A stretch of DNA of 64,000 nucleotides, taken from assembly GCF_016863315.1 (NCBI RefSeq), contig NZ_BOOQ01000045.1, positions 1-64,000 on the forward strand, in the 5' to 3' direction. The notes under the pieces were generated by a model. The model did not search any database and was not told the DNA's origin. It saw only the letters and a program-made list of their open reading frames with translations. The stretch is from Planotetraspora silvatica (GTDB taxonomy: Bacteria; Actinomycetota; Actinomycetes; Streptosporangiales; Streptosporangiaceae). The stretch's first letter is position 1, and each line of letters starts with the position of its first letter. The translations under genes were made by a program, and so were the position numbers. Positions 50,607 through 58,972 of the stretch are shown piece after piece.

Positions 50607-53039
50607 ATGACCTTCGACCGTCGTGACTTCATCAAGGTGGCGGGAGGGACGGTGGCCGGCCTGATCGCCGCCGGAATCGTGCCGGCCACCGCGAACGCCG
50701 CCGCCAGGACCGACTTCGGGGTATCGGTGTTCCCGTTCCCGTTGTCCCAGGTCACCCTGCTCGACGGCCCCTTCAGAAGCAACATGGGCCGCACCGCGGG
50801 CTACTTGTCCTTCGTCGACGCCGACCGGCTGCTGCACACGTTCCGGCTCAACGCCGGCCTCGCCTCCTCCGCCACCCCCTGCGGCGGATGGGAGTCGCCG
50901 ACGACCGAGTTACGCGGGCACTCCACCGGCCACCTGCTGTCGGCCCTCGCCCAGTCCTACGCCAACACCGGTACGGCGGCGCACAAGACCAAGGGCGACT
51001 ACCTCGTCGCCGAACTCGCGAAATGCCAGAAGGCCAGCGGTTACCTGTCGGCCTTCCCGGAGAGCTTCTTCGACCGGCTGGAGAGCGGCCAGTCGGTGTG
51101 GGCGCCGTACTACACGATCCACAAGATCATGGCCGGCCTGCTCGACCAGTACCTCCTTGCGGGCAACGCCCAGGCGCTCACCGTCGTGCAGCGGATGGCG
51201 GCCTGGGTGAACACCCGCACCGCCCGGCTCACGACCGCGCAGATGCAGGCCAGCCTGCAGACCGAGTTCGGCGGGATGCCGGAGGTGCTGGCCAACCTCT
51301 ACCAGGCCACCGGGGACGCCGCCGTCCTCACCACCGCGCAGCGGTTCGACCACGCGGTGATCCTCAACCCGCTGGCGAACCGGCAGGACCAACTCGCGGG
51401 CAAGCACGCCAACACCCAGATCCCGAAGATCATCGGGGCGATCCGCGAGTACCACGCCACCGGGACCCAGCGGTACCGCGACATCGCGACCTACTTCTGG
51501 GACACCGTCCTCGCCCGCCACAGCTACGTGATCGGCGGCAACAGCAACGGGGAGTACTTCCAGCAGCCCGACGCCATCGCCTCGCAGCTCAGCGACACGA
51601 CCTGTGAGGTCTGCAACACCTACAACATGCTGAAGCTGGGCCGTCAGCTCTTCTTCACCGACCCCACCCGCGCCGACTACCTCGACTACTACGAGAAGGC
51701 CCTGTTCAACCAGGTGCTCGGCCAGCAGGACCCGCAGTCGGCGCACGGTTTCGTCACCTACTACACGCCCCTGCGGGCGGGCGGCCACAAGACCTACAGC
51801 AACGACTACAACGACTTCACCTGCGACCACGGCTCGGGGATGGAGAGCAACACCAAGTACGCCGACACGATCTACTTCTTCTCCGGCGAGACGCTGTACG
51901 TCAACCTCTTCATCGCCTCCCAGCTCAACTGGGCCGCCCGCGGCATCTCCGTACGGCAGGACACGACCTTCCCCGAGCAGGCCTCGACCCGGCTGACCAT
52001 CACCGCCGGCGGCGGCCACATCGCCCTGAAGATCCGGATCCCCTCCTGGGCCTCCGGAGCCCAGGTGCGGGTCAACGGCGCGGTCCAGGCGGGGGCCACA
52101 CCCGGCTCCTACCTGACCGTCGACCGCACGTGGGCCACCGGCGACGTCGTCGACGTCAGCCTGCCGATGGCGATCACGCTGGAGCGCACCCCCGACAACG
52201 CGTCGGTCCAGGCCGTGAAGTACGGCGGGATCGTCCTGGCCGGGCAGTACGGCTCGGCCACGCTGAGCGCGCTGCCATCGCTGGACCCTGCCACGATCGC
52301 GCCAACCTCGACGCCGCTGCAGTTCACCGCGCGCGCGAACGGTGCCAACGTCACGCTCGCACCCTTCTACAAGACGCACCACCAGAACTACACCGTCTAC
52401 TGGTCGGTGACCGCCGCACGGCCGCCTCTCCTCGCGTGGTACCGCTTCGACGAGACCAGCGGAACCACGGCGGCCGACGCCTCCGGCAGCGGCAACCCGG
52501 GCACGTTGTCCGGCGGCACCACCTGGGTGGCCGGCCGTACGGGCAACGCGGTCAACCTCGCCGGTTCCAACGGATACGTCCGCCTGCCGAACGGCGTGCT
52601 GTCCGGCGTCGGCGACTTCACCGTGGCGTGCTGGGTGCGCCTGACCACGCTGTCCGCCTGGTCGCGGATCTTCGACTTCGGCACCGGCGCCACCGCCAAC
52701 ATGTTCCTCACCCCGAGCAGCGGGTCCGGCACCGCCCGCTTCGCCATCACCACCGGGGGGGCGGGCGCCGAGCAGCGCGTGGACGCGCCGTCGGCCCTGC
52801 CCACCGGCGTCTGGACGCACGTCGCCGTCACCCTCTCGGGCAACCTCTGCATCCTCTACGTCAACCGCGCGGAGGTGGCCCGCAACACCGCCGTCACCCT
52901 GCGCCCCAGCGGGCTCGGCGCGACCACCGCCAACTACCTCGGCCGGTCGCAGTACGCCGACCCGTACCTGAACGGCCAACTCGACGACTTCCGGCTCTAC
53001 AGCCGCGCTCTTTCCGCCGCAGAAATCGGAGCACTGTGA
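50607..53039 (+). CDS. Tat-exported GH127/GH146-type glycosidase (beta-L-arabinofuranosidase-like) with LamG domain
   Basis: An 810-residue secreted enzyme. A twin-arginine signal (DRRDFIKVAGG, residues 4-14) opens the protein. The all-helical catalytic part (about 45-590, formerly DUF1680) has GGWESPTTELRGHSTGHLLS and the zinc-thiolate residues Glu334 and Cys336 (TTCEVCNTYN) and Cys406 (FTCDHGSGMES). Position 407 is Asp where family members usually have a second Cys. The C-terminal 200 residues form a LamG/concanavalin-like module (AWYRFDETSGTTAADASGSG). The enzyme should release beta-linked L-arabinofuranose from glycans. AGGTGATCC lies directly before the ATG. The stop overlaps the GH43 gene start, so they form an operon under LacI-type operators. 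Confidence 0.9.
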   Translation: MTFDRRDFIKVAGGTVAGLIAAGIVPATANAAARTDFGVSVFPFPLSQVTLLDGPFRSNMGRTAGYLSFVDADRLLHTFRLNAGLASSATPCGGWESPTTELRGHSTGHLLSALAQSYANTGTAAHKTKGDYLVAELAKCQKASGYLSAFPESFFDRLESGQSVWAPYYTIHKIMAGLLDQYLLAGNAQALTVVQRMAAWVNTRTARLTTAQMQASLQTEFGGMPEVLANLYQATGDAAVLTTAQRFDHAVILNPLANRQDQLAGKHANTQIPKIIGAIREYHATGTQRYRDIATYFWDTVLARHSYVIGGNSNGEYFQQPDAIASQLSDTTCEVCNTYNMLKLGRQLFFTDPTRADYLDYYEKALFNQVLGQQDPQSAHGFVTYYTPLRAGGHKTYSNDYNDFTCDHGSGMESNTKYADTIYFFSGETLYVNLFIASQLNWAARGISVRQDTTFPEQASTRLTITAGGGHIALKIRIPSWASGAQVRVNGAVQAGATPGSYLTVDRTWATGDVVDVSLPMAITLERTPDNASVQAVKYGGIVLAGQYGSATLSALPSLDPATIAPTSTPLQFTARANGANVTLAPFYKTHHQNYTVYWSVTAARPPLLAWYRFDETSGTTAADASGSGNPGTLSGGTTWVAGRTGNAVNLAGSNGYVRLPNGVLSGVGDFTVACWVRLTTLSAWSRIFDFGTGATANMFLTPSSGSGTARFAITTGGAGAEQRVDAPSALPTGVWTHVAVTLSGNLCILYVNRAEVARNTAVTLRPSGLGATTANYLGRSQYADPYLNGQLDDFRLYSRALSAAEIGAL

Positions 53040-54466
53040 TGAGACGCCACATGAGACGACTCTGCGCCGCCGTACTCACGCTCGGCCTGGTCCTGCTCGC
53101 CGCGGGCCCCGCGTTCGGGGCCGCCCCGATCACCACGTCGATCTACACCGCCGACCCCGCCGCACTGGTGGTCGGGAACACCCTCTACCTCTACACGGGT
53201 CATGACGAGGCGGCCACCGGCGGCACCAACTTCGTCATGCGGGACTGGCACGTCTTCTCCTCGACCGACGCGACCGCCTTCACCGACCAGGGGGTCAAGC
53301 TGTCCCTCGCGGACTTCCCCTGGGCCGGCGGCGACGCCTGGGCGGGCGAGGTCGAGCCGCACGGAGGCAAGTACTACTGGTACGTCCCGGTCAACGGCAG
53401 GGGCGCCGGCTGGATGGACATCGGCGTGGCGGTCGGCGACACCCCGCTCGGCCCGTTCCACGACGCCAAGGGCGGCCCGCTGATCAGCGACAGCACGCCG
53501 AACTCCTCGCCGCTCAACATCGACCCGACCGTCTTCACCGACGACGACGGCCAGGTCTACATGTACTGGGGCTCCTACAACGGGGTGCGGGCCGCCAAAC
53601 TCAACTCCGACATGATCTCGCTGAACGGATCCGTCATCACCCCGCAGGGCGTCACGAACTTCTGGGAGGCGCCCTGGATGTTCAAGCGGAACGGCGTCTA
53701 CTACCTGGCCTACTCGGCCAACGACTCGGGCTGCTCCGCCCCCGGGTACGCCTGCATCAGGTACGCCACCGCGAGCAACCCGCTCGGCCCGTGGACCCAG
53801 CGCGGCGTGGTCCTCGACCAGGTCACCTCGACCACCAACCACCCGGCGATCATCGAGTTCAACGGCCAGTGGTACATGGTGTACCACAACGCGAACGCTC
53901 CGGGAGGGGGCAACTTCCGCAGGTCGGTCACGCTCGACAAGCTGTACTGGAACGCCGACGGCACCATGCAGAAGGTCGTCCAGACGACCACCGGCGGCGG
54001 TGGTGGTGGCGGTGGCGGGCAGCCGTCCGGCGTCAACCTCGCGACGAGCGCCACGGCCTCCACGTCGTACGTCTCCTCCTGGGAGACGCTGAACGCGGTC
54101 AAGGACGGGTTCGTCCCCACGAGTTCGGCCGACCACTCCCACGGGGCGTACGGGAACTGGAACCACCAGGGCACCGAATGGCTCGAGTACCGCTGGGCGA
54201 CCGCCCAGAACGTCAACCGGGTCGCGACCTACTGGTTCGACGACAACCAGGGCCTCGACCTGCCGGCCTCCTGCCAGGTGCAGTACTGGAACGGCAGCGC
54301 GTACGTGGCGGTGCCCGGCCAGTCGGCGTGCGGCGTCGCGGGCAACACCTACAACGTCACGACGTTCTCCTCGGTCAGCACCACCCGGCTGCGGCTGAAC
54401 ATCACCTCCAGAACCGGCTTCTCGACCGGCGTGCTCGAATGGATGGCCCTGAGGACGGGGTCGTGA
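53039..54466 (+). CDS. Secreted GH43-type glycosidase with C-terminal discoidin-like module
   Basis: A 475-residue exported enzyme. The signal peptide is residues 1-28 (LCAAVLTLGLVLLAAG, then PAFGA). The five-blade propeller has the catalytic base Asp39 (YTADPAALV), modulating Asp162 (NIDPTVFTDDDG) and acid Glu210 (FWEAPWMFKR), fitting alpha-L-arabinofuranosidase or beta-xylosidase activity. A run of nine Gly after residue 315 links to an F5/8-type carbohydrate-binding domain (NLATSATASTSYVSSWETLN). The ATG at 53039 shares its A with the preceding TGA. It probably acts with the GH127-type enzyme on an arabinose-containing polymer. Confidence 0.9.
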   Translation: MRRHMRRLCAAVLTLGLVLLAAGPAFGAAPITTSIYTADPAALVVGNTLYLYTGHDEAATGGTNFVMRDWHVFSSTDATAFTDQGVKLSLADFPWAGGDAWAGEVEPHGGKYYWYVPVNGRGAGWMDIGVAVGDTPLGPFHDAKGGPLISDSTPNSSPLNIDPTVFTDDDGQVYMYWGSYNGVRAAKLNSDMISLNGSVITPQGVTNFWEAPWMFKRNGVYYLAYSANDSGCSAPGYACIRYATASNPLGPWTQRGVVLDQVTSTTNHPAIIEFNGQWYMVYHNANAPGGGNFRRSVTLDKLYWNADGTMQKVVQTTTGGGGGGGGGQPSGVNLATSATASTSYVSSWETLNAVKDGFVPTSSADHSHGAYGNWNHQGTEWLEYRWATAQNVNRVATYWFDDNQGLDLPASCQVQYWNGSAYVAVPGQSACGVAGNTYNVTTFSSVSTTRLRLNITSRTGFSTGVLEWMALRTGS

Positions 54467-54486
54467 GCGGCATCTAAACAGCGGTC

Positions 54487-54520
54487 CGGTACGGCGTGCG
54501 CCCGGGTGCACGCCGTACCG
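54487..54520 (+). terminator. Hairpin after the GH43 gene
   Basis: A perfect 13-bp stem (CGGTACGGCGTGC at 54487-54499, complement at 54508-54520) followed by TGTATT. It closes the glycosidase operon. Confidence 0.8.
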
Positions 54521-54641
54521 TGTATTCCGATATATATCCGTATGTGGCCGTAAATTTATTTGCGAGTGTTATGATAGGAAAATAATCATTTTGTCGTGAG
54601 TAGCATCACCGGCGTATCTCCCAGAGAAAGGGAATTCGCCC

Positions 54642-55391
54642 GTGTGCTACGAATCAGACGCCGTGCCGCCTGTGGCCGCGTCGCCAGTCGCCGTCACCAC
54701 CTCGGGGCACGTCGCGCTGCCCTCGGCCGACGGAACCGAGGTCGCCGCCTTCCACGCGGAGCCCGCCGACGTGTCCGGGGTGGGAGTCCTCGTCCTCCCG
54801 GACAACCGCGGACTGTCGGGGTTCTACGAGCAGCTTTCGGTGCGGCTTGCCGAACATGGCCACCCGGCGGTCGCGATCGACTACTTCTCCCGGACGTCGC
54901 GGCTGGACGAGCGGGGAACCGACTTCCCGTTCATGGACCACCTCGGCAAGCTCACCAGGGACGGCCTCTACGACGACTTCACCGCGGGCGCCGACTGGCT
55001 CCGCTCACGCGGGTGCGAGACCGTCGTGTCGCTGGGCTTCTGCATGGGTGGCCGGTTCGCGTTCACGACCGCGCTGGAGCGGTTCGGCCTGGCCGGCGTC
55101 ATCGGCCTGTACGGCTATCCCGACGAGTTGTTCGGGGCGGCGGGCCCGACCCAGCTCGCCCCCGGCTTCACCGCGCCCGTCCTCGGCATGTTCGGGGGCG
55201 GCGACGAGGGCATCTCCCCAGAGGCCGTCGACGCGTTCGGCCACGCGCTCGAGGACGCCGGCGTGGCCCATGAGTTCGTCACCTATCCCGGAGCGCCGCA
55301 CGGGTTCTTCGAGTTGGGGAACGAGGAGTTCGCCGACGCCTCGGCCGACGCCTGGCGGCGGATCCTGGCCTTCCTCGCGCAGCGGGCCTGA
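54642..55391 (+). CDS. Dienelactone hydrolase family protein
   Basis: A 249-residue alpha/beta-hydrolase with the Cys nucleophile in GFCMGGRFAF (about residue 126), Asp in GGGDEG and His in APHGFFE. The N-terminal MCYESDA segment is widespread in this group of actinobacterial proteins. The substrate is unknown; family members hydrolyse lactones or esters. Start at GTG 54642, with AGAGAAAGGG upstream. The preceding spacer (54521-54641) is unusually AT-rich, with a TATGAT-like -10. It interrupts the sugar regulon and has no visible LacI operator, so it may be independently regulated. Confidence 0.88.
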   Translation: MCYESDAVPPVAASPVAVTTSGHVALPSADGTEVAAFHAEPADVSGVGVLVLPDNRGLSGFYEQLSVRLAEHGHPAVAIDYFSRTSRLDERGTDFPFMDHLGKLTRDGLYDDFTAGADWLRSRGCETVVSLGFCMGGRFAFTTALERFGLAGVIGLYGYPDELFGAAGPTQLAPGFTAPVLGMFGGGDEGISPEAVDAFGHALEDAGVAHEFVTYPGAPHGFFELGNEEFADASADAWRRILAFLAQRA

Positions 55392-55498
55392 CTCGCACGA
55401 GTGGCCGCCCGAGGCGACCTGACCTCGCCTCGGGCGACCACCCTGCAAGGGTAGGCGCCCTCCGCCGATATCGGAATCTCCCTCACCGCACGGGCTGT

Positions 55499-55504
55499 TA
55501 GAGT
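55499..55504 (+). promoter_or_regulatory. -10 box for a leaderless leader peptide
   Basis: TAGAGT ends six bases before ATG 55511. This is the same arrangement as at folC and points to transcription starting at the ATG. No clear -35 is seen. Confidence 0.45.
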
Positions 55505-55510
55505 CCCGGC

Positions 55511-55546
55511 ATGCGATTGATCGTCTCTCCGCCGCCCGCGTCCTAG
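55511..55546 (+). CDS. Putative leader peptide MRLIVSPPPAS
   Basis: An 11-codon frame reads MRLIVSPPPAS, followed by TAG. There is no ribosome-binding site because the -10 box is immediately upstream. The three proline codons (CCG CCG CCC, 55529-55537) overlap the 5' arm of the first hairpin (55532-55539). A ribosome slowed there would open this stem. I infer a translation-controlled attenuator or upstream regulator of the EamA transporter gene; a chance frame cannot be excluded. Confidence 0.45.
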   Translation: MRLIVSPPPAS

Positions 55547-55588
55547 CGGGCGGACCTCCTCTCACGAACCGGGCCGGCGACGGCCCGG
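55532..55588 (+). promoter_or_regulatory. Paired hairpins in the EamA leader
   Basis: Stem 1 is CCGCCCGC (55532-55539) with GCGGGCGG (55546-55553). Stem 2 is CCGGGCCG (55569-55576) with CGGCCCGG (55581-55588), closed by a GCGA tetraloop. Between them the segment CCTCCTCTC can pair with the GAGAGAG that precedes the EamA gene. The order fits a leader whose folding depends on translation. Confidence 0.5.
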
Positions 55589-55649
55589 CCGGTGGTCTGC
55601 GCCCGCGTACGGGGCCCTGATCGACCACTCACCCGAGAGAGACGTCACG

Positions 55650-56528
55650 ATGACGCGCGTTCACACCCTGTCCGTACGGCAGGGCTTCTGTTATGTCCTC
55701 GTCGCCGCGATCGCCTGGGGAACCGGCGGTGCAGCCGGGGCGCTCCTCACCCGCACCGGTGACCTCGGCCCGGCGGCCGTGTCCTTCTGGCGGTTCGCGA
55801 TCGGTGCTGCTCTGCTCGTCGCGGTCCGCCGCCTCGGCCGCCGGTCCCGGTCGGGCCGGACCGACTGGCGCGACGCCGCCATGGCCGGTCCGCTGATGGC
55901 GGTGTGCCAGGTGGCGTACTTCGCCGCGATCGCCGACACCGGTGTCGCACTCGCCACGATGATCACCATGGGCGCGACGCCGGTGCTGGTCGCGCTCGGC
56001 GGCCGGGCGTTCCTGCGCGAACCGCTGGGCCGGGCCGAGGTGGCCGCCGTCGGCCTGTCCGTGGCCGGACTGCTCCTGATGACCGGAGGAGGCGGGACCT
56101 TCTCCCCGGTGGGGGTGGCCTGGGCGCTGCTGTCGGCCGCGGCCTACGCGGCGACGACGCTGCTCGCGAAGGCGTCGGCGGGCGACCCGTACGGCCGGGC
56201 GGTCGGAGGGTTCTGCGCCGGCGCCCTGTGCCTGCTCCCCGTGGCGGCGGTGTCGGGACTGGTGCCGTCGCACGCGGACCTGCCGGTTCTGGCATACCTC
56301 GGGGCGATCCCGACCGCGCTGGCCTACGGGCTGTTCTTCACGGGCCTGACCCGGGTCGGCGCGACGACCGCCTCGGTGGTCGTGCTCCTGGAGCCACTGG
56401 TCGCGGCCGTCATCGGCGTGGCCGCGCTGGGGGAGCGCCCGACTCCCGGCCAGATCGCGGGCGGCGTCCTGCTCCTGGCCACCGTGGCCGTTTTGGCCCG
56501 CGCACAAGTAGGCGAACGGTCCCGATGA
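55650..56528 (+). CDS. EamA/DMT family transporter
   Basis: A 292-residue permease with ten helices in two EamA repeats (VLVAAIAWGTGGAAGALL at the start; LLSAAAYAATTLLAKAS in the second). The terminal helices show VLLEPLVAAVIGVAALGERPT, typical of drug/metabolite transporters. Such proteins export amino acids, purines or other metabolites. GAGAGAGACG lies before ATG 55650. The 5' leader carries a possible leader peptide with prolines, which hints at an amino-acid-related control, and this is inference only. Confidence 0.9.
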   Translation: MTRVHTLSVRQGFCYVLVAAIAWGTGGAAGALLTRTGDLGPAAVSFWRFAIGAALLVAVRRLGRRSRSGRTDWRDAAMAGPLMAVCQVAYFAAIADTGVALATMITMGATPVLVALGGRAFLREPLGRAEVAAVGLSVAGLLLMTGGGGTFSPVGVAWALLSAAAYAATTLLAKASAGDPYGRAVGGFCAGALCLLPVAAVSGLVPSHADLPVLAYLGAIPTALAYGLFFTGLTRVGATTASVVVLLEPLVAAVIGVAALGERPTPGQIAGGVLLLATVAVLARAQVGERSR

Positions 56529-56541
56529 TTTGAAGGCCTTC

Positions 56542-56564
56542 CGGCGGCGTGGACCACGCCGCCG
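56542..56564 (+). terminator. Hairpin after the EamA gene
   Basis: An 11-bp stem CGGCGGCGTGG (56542-56552) and its complement (56554-56564) leave a minimal loop and are followed by AAAAGGTTT. It separates the transporter from the LacI gene. Confidence 0.7.
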
Positions 56565-56581
56565 AAAAGGTTTCTGTTTGC

Positions 56582-56594
56582 GTTATCAGATAAC
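56582..56594. promoter_or_regulatory. Perfect small palindrome GTTATC-A-GATAAC
   Basis: Two 6-bp arms around one base lie about 90 bp before the LacI operator 4. The half-site GTTATC is also present in the operators (GTTATCGC), so it may be an auxiliary site of the same repressor. Confidence 0.4.
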
Positions 56595-56684
56595 TTACCA
56601 AGCGATTCGCCGGATTACGACCGGACCGTATTCGTTGTTCCCCAGGTCGCACGGTTAATCAAATTGTGCCCTTGACGGGAATAA

Positions 56685-56700
56685 GTGTTATCGCAAACAC
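56685..56700. promoter_or_regulatory. LacI-type operator 4 (autoregulatory)
   Basis: GTGTTATCGCAAACAC, identical to operator 1, lies 26 bp before the repressor start. A TTGTGC at 56664-56669 and TGTTAT at 56686-56691, spaced by 16 bp, could be the promoter that the operator overlaps. Confidence 0.82.
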
Positions 56701-56725
56701 TCGGGAAACCGAGAAAGGGAAACAC

Positions 56726-57766
56726 ATGACGACTCCCCCGCACCGTGGCGACGCCCCCCATCGGCCGAAGGTGGCCGTGATGGAGGATGTGGCCGAACTC
56801 GCCGGTGTCTCGGCGATGACGGTGTCGCGGGTGCTCAACGCGCCGGAGAAGGTGCGGCCCGAGACCCGGGCACGCGTCCTGGCCGCTGTGCAGGAGCTGG
56901 GATATCGGCCCAACTCGGCGGCGCGGGTCCTGGTCACCGGCAGGTCCGGCGTCCTGGGTGTGGTCAGCTTCGACACCACCCAGTACGGACCCGCCTCCAC
57001 GTTGTACGCCATCGAGCGGGCGGCGAGGCAGAACGAGTACTCGGTCAGCATCGCGAGCCTGGACGCGCTCAACCGCAGGTCCATCGCCGAGGGCGTCGGA
57101 CGGCTCACCTCCCAGTCGGTGGACGGCGTCATCATCGTGGCCCCGCACGAGTCCGCGACGGACGGGCTGCGGCACCTGCCGCCGGACCTGCCCGTGGTCG
57201 CGGTCGACGCGGGCGACGGAGTCCCGTTCCCCGTCGTGATGGTCGACCAGCACGCGGGGGCCGCGCGGGCGACCCGGCACCTCCTCAGCCTCGGTCACCG
57301 GACGGTGTGGCATCTGTCCGGCCCGGCCAACTGGGTGGACGCCAGCGCACGCGTCGCCGGATGGCGGTCGGTGCTGGAGGCCGAGGGCCGTGAGGTCCGC
57401 GAGCCTCTGGCGGGGGACTGGTCCGCCCGCTCGGGCCATGAACTCGGCCGGCGCCTGGCCCTCGAGGACGACCTGACCGCGATATTCGTGGCCAACGACC
57501 AGATGGCCATGGGGCTGCTCAGAGCGCTGAGGGAGGCGGGGCTGCGGGTTCCCGAGGACGTCAGCGTGGTCGGCTTCGACGACATCCCGGAGGCGGCCTA
57601 CTTCTGGCCGCCGCTGACCACCGTCCGCCAGGACTTCGCCACGGTCGGCCGGCTGGCCTTCCAGCTCGTGCTCGACCGGATCGACGGCGTCCTGGGGGAG
57701 CGGAGGCTCAAGGTCGAGCCCGAGCTCGTCGTAAGAGAGAGCGCGGGCGTGCGTCCCCCCGGCTGA
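56726..57766 (+). CDS. LacI family transcriptional regulator
   Basis: A 346-residue repressor. The helix-turn-helix with hinge helix is VMEDVAELAGVSAMTVSRVL followed by ELGYRPNSAARVL (about residues 18-68), and the rest is a periplasmic-binding-protein-like sensor (GVLGVVSFDTTQYGP, then AIFVANDQMAMGLLRAL and VSVVGFDDIPEAAYFWPPLT). ATG 56726 has AAGGGA upstream. It sits between its own operator and the importer genes that have operator 5, and the same sites precede the glycosidase operon. It is thus very probably the local repressor responding to the imported furanose or its phosphate. Confidence 0.93.
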   Translation: MTTPPHRGDAPHRPKVAVMEDVAELAGVSAMTVSRVLNAPEKVRPETRARVLAAVQELGYRPNSAARVLVTGRSGVLGVVSFDTTQYGPASTLYAIERAARQNEYSVSIASLDALNRRSIAEGVGRLTSQSVDGVIIVAPHESATDGLRHLPPDLPVVAVDAGDGVPFPVVMVDQHAGAARATRHLLSLGHRTVWHLSGPANWVDASARVAGWRSVLEAEGREVREPLAGDWSARSGHELGRRLALEDDLTAIFVANDQMAMGLLRALREAGLRVPEDVSVVGFDDIPEAAYFWPPLTTVRQDFATVGRLAFQLVLDRIDGVLGERRLKVEPELVVRESAGVRPPG

Positions 57767-57802
57767 GACGTGGTCCGTGCTCAGGGATGCGCACGGCCAC
57801 AA

Positions 57803-57818
57803 ATGTTAGCGCAAACAC
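57803..57818. promoter_or_regulatory. LacI-type operator 5
   Basis: ATGTTAGCGCAAACAC matches operator 1 at 14 of 16 positions. It lies 115 bp before the binding-protein gene, in the 166-bp gap after the repressor gene. Confidence 0.8.
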
Positions 57819-57932
57819 AACCAAATGCTAGATCAAGTCGATCCACCGCTCTCCACGGGCCGAGGCCCGCGGAGGACGGCTGGACGGACGTACTCCTCCA
57901 CCACCCCCCTGAGAAGAAGCAAGGAGAGAGTA

Positions 57933-58904
57933 ATGAACAGGAAGCTGCCGGCAGTGCTGCTCGGCGCCGCCATGGCATTCGTCCTCGCCGCCTGTGGAAG
58001 CGGATCCGGTGGATCCGGCGGGGACGACGGAAAGATCACGCTGGGCTTCTCGCAGGTCGGCTCGGAGAGCGGCTGGCGTGAGGCGAACACCAAGTCGATC
58101 AAGGAGTCGGCGCAGACCGCGGGGATCGACCTGAAGTTCTCCGACGCGCAGCAGAAGCAGGAGAACCAGATCGCCACGATCCGGTCCTACATCCAGCAGA
58201 AGGTCGACGTCATCGCGTTCTCGCCGGTCGTCGTCACCGGCTGGGACGCGGTGCTCAAGGAGGCGCAGGCGGCCAAGATCCCGGTCGTCCTCACCGACAG
58301 GGCCGTCGACTCCGACCCGTCGCTGTACGTGTCCTTCCTCGGCTCCGACTTCGTCAAGGAGGGCGAGGCGATCGGAGACTGGACCCTCAACGAGTACAAG
58401 GACGCCACCGCGCCGGTGAACATCGTCCAACTCGAGGGCACGGTCGGGTCGGCGCCCGCGATCGACCGCAAGAAGGGCTTCGAGAGCAAGATCGCCTCGA
58501 ACCCGAACCTCAAGGTGATCGCCTCGCAGAGCGGGGACTTCACCCGGGCGGACGGCAAAGAGGTCATGACGGCGATCCTCAAGGCCAACCCCAAGATCGA
58601 CCTGCTGTTCGCGCACAACGACGACATGGGCATCGGCGCGATCCAGGCGATCGAGGAGGCCGGCAAGAAGCCGGGAGCGGACATCAAGATCGTCACGATC
58701 GACGCGGTCCACGACGGGATGCAGGCCCTGGCCGACGGAAAGATCAACTTCATCGCGGAGTGCAGCCCGCTCCTCGGCGACCAGCTCATGGACATCGTGA
58801 AGAAGATCAAGGCCGGTCAGCCGGTGGAGAAGCGGATCATCACGGAGGAGACCACCTTCACCCAGCAACAGGCCTCCGAGGCGTTGCCGAACCGCAAGTA
58901 CTGA
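57933..58904 (+). CDS. YtfQ-like sugar-binding lipoprotein of an ABC importer
   Basis: A 323-residue lipoprotein: the signal sequence ends at LAAC (Cys about residue 21), followed by a Gly/Ser linker. The binding domain is very close to the galactofuranose-binding YtfQ pattern: ITLGFSQVGSESGWREANTK, then DAQQKQENQIATIRSYIQQK, FSPVVVTGWDAVLKEA, and SQSGDFTRADGKEVM with AHNDDMGIGAIQAI. AAGGAG precedes ATG 57933. It captures a furanose sugar outside the cell and is the first gene of the importer operon, under operator 5. Arabinofuranose is the likely ligand given the co-regulated enzymes. Confidence 0.93.
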   Translation: MNRKLPAVLLGAAMAFVLAACGSGSGGSGGDDGKITLGFSQVGSESGWREANTKSIKESAQTAGIDLKFSDAQQKQENQIATIRSYIQQKVDVIAFSPVVVTGWDAVLKEAQAAKIPVVLTDRAVDSDPSLYVSFLGSDFVKEGEAIGDWTLNEYKDATAPVNIVQLEGTVGSAPAIDRKKGFESKIASNPNLKVIASQSGDFTRADGKEVMTAILKANPKIDLLFAHNDDMGIGAIQAIEEAGKKPGADIKIVTIDAVHDGMQALADGKINFIAECSPLLGDQLMDIVKKIKAGQPVEKRIITEETTFTQQQASEALPNRKY

Positions 58905-58927
58905 GATACGACCACTGAGACCAGACT

Positions 58928-58949
58928 GCGAGGGGACGGGGCCCCTCGC
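58928..58949 (+). terminator. Intercistronic hairpin after the binding-protein gene
   Basis: A perfect 8-bp GCGAGGGG/CCCCTCGC stem lies between the binding-protein and ATPase genes. Such hairpins attenuate transcription or stabilise the upstream message so that binding protein is made in excess. Confidence 0.65.
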
Positions 58950-58972
58950 CTTCTCTCTGAGAGGAGCCCAGC

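Noticed and set aside
50910-52979. 689-codon minus-strand open frame opposite the GH127-type gene
   Set aside because: The plus-strand gene has a Tat signal and catalytic motifs; the antisense frame is low-complexity Val/Gly/Arg-rich sequence.
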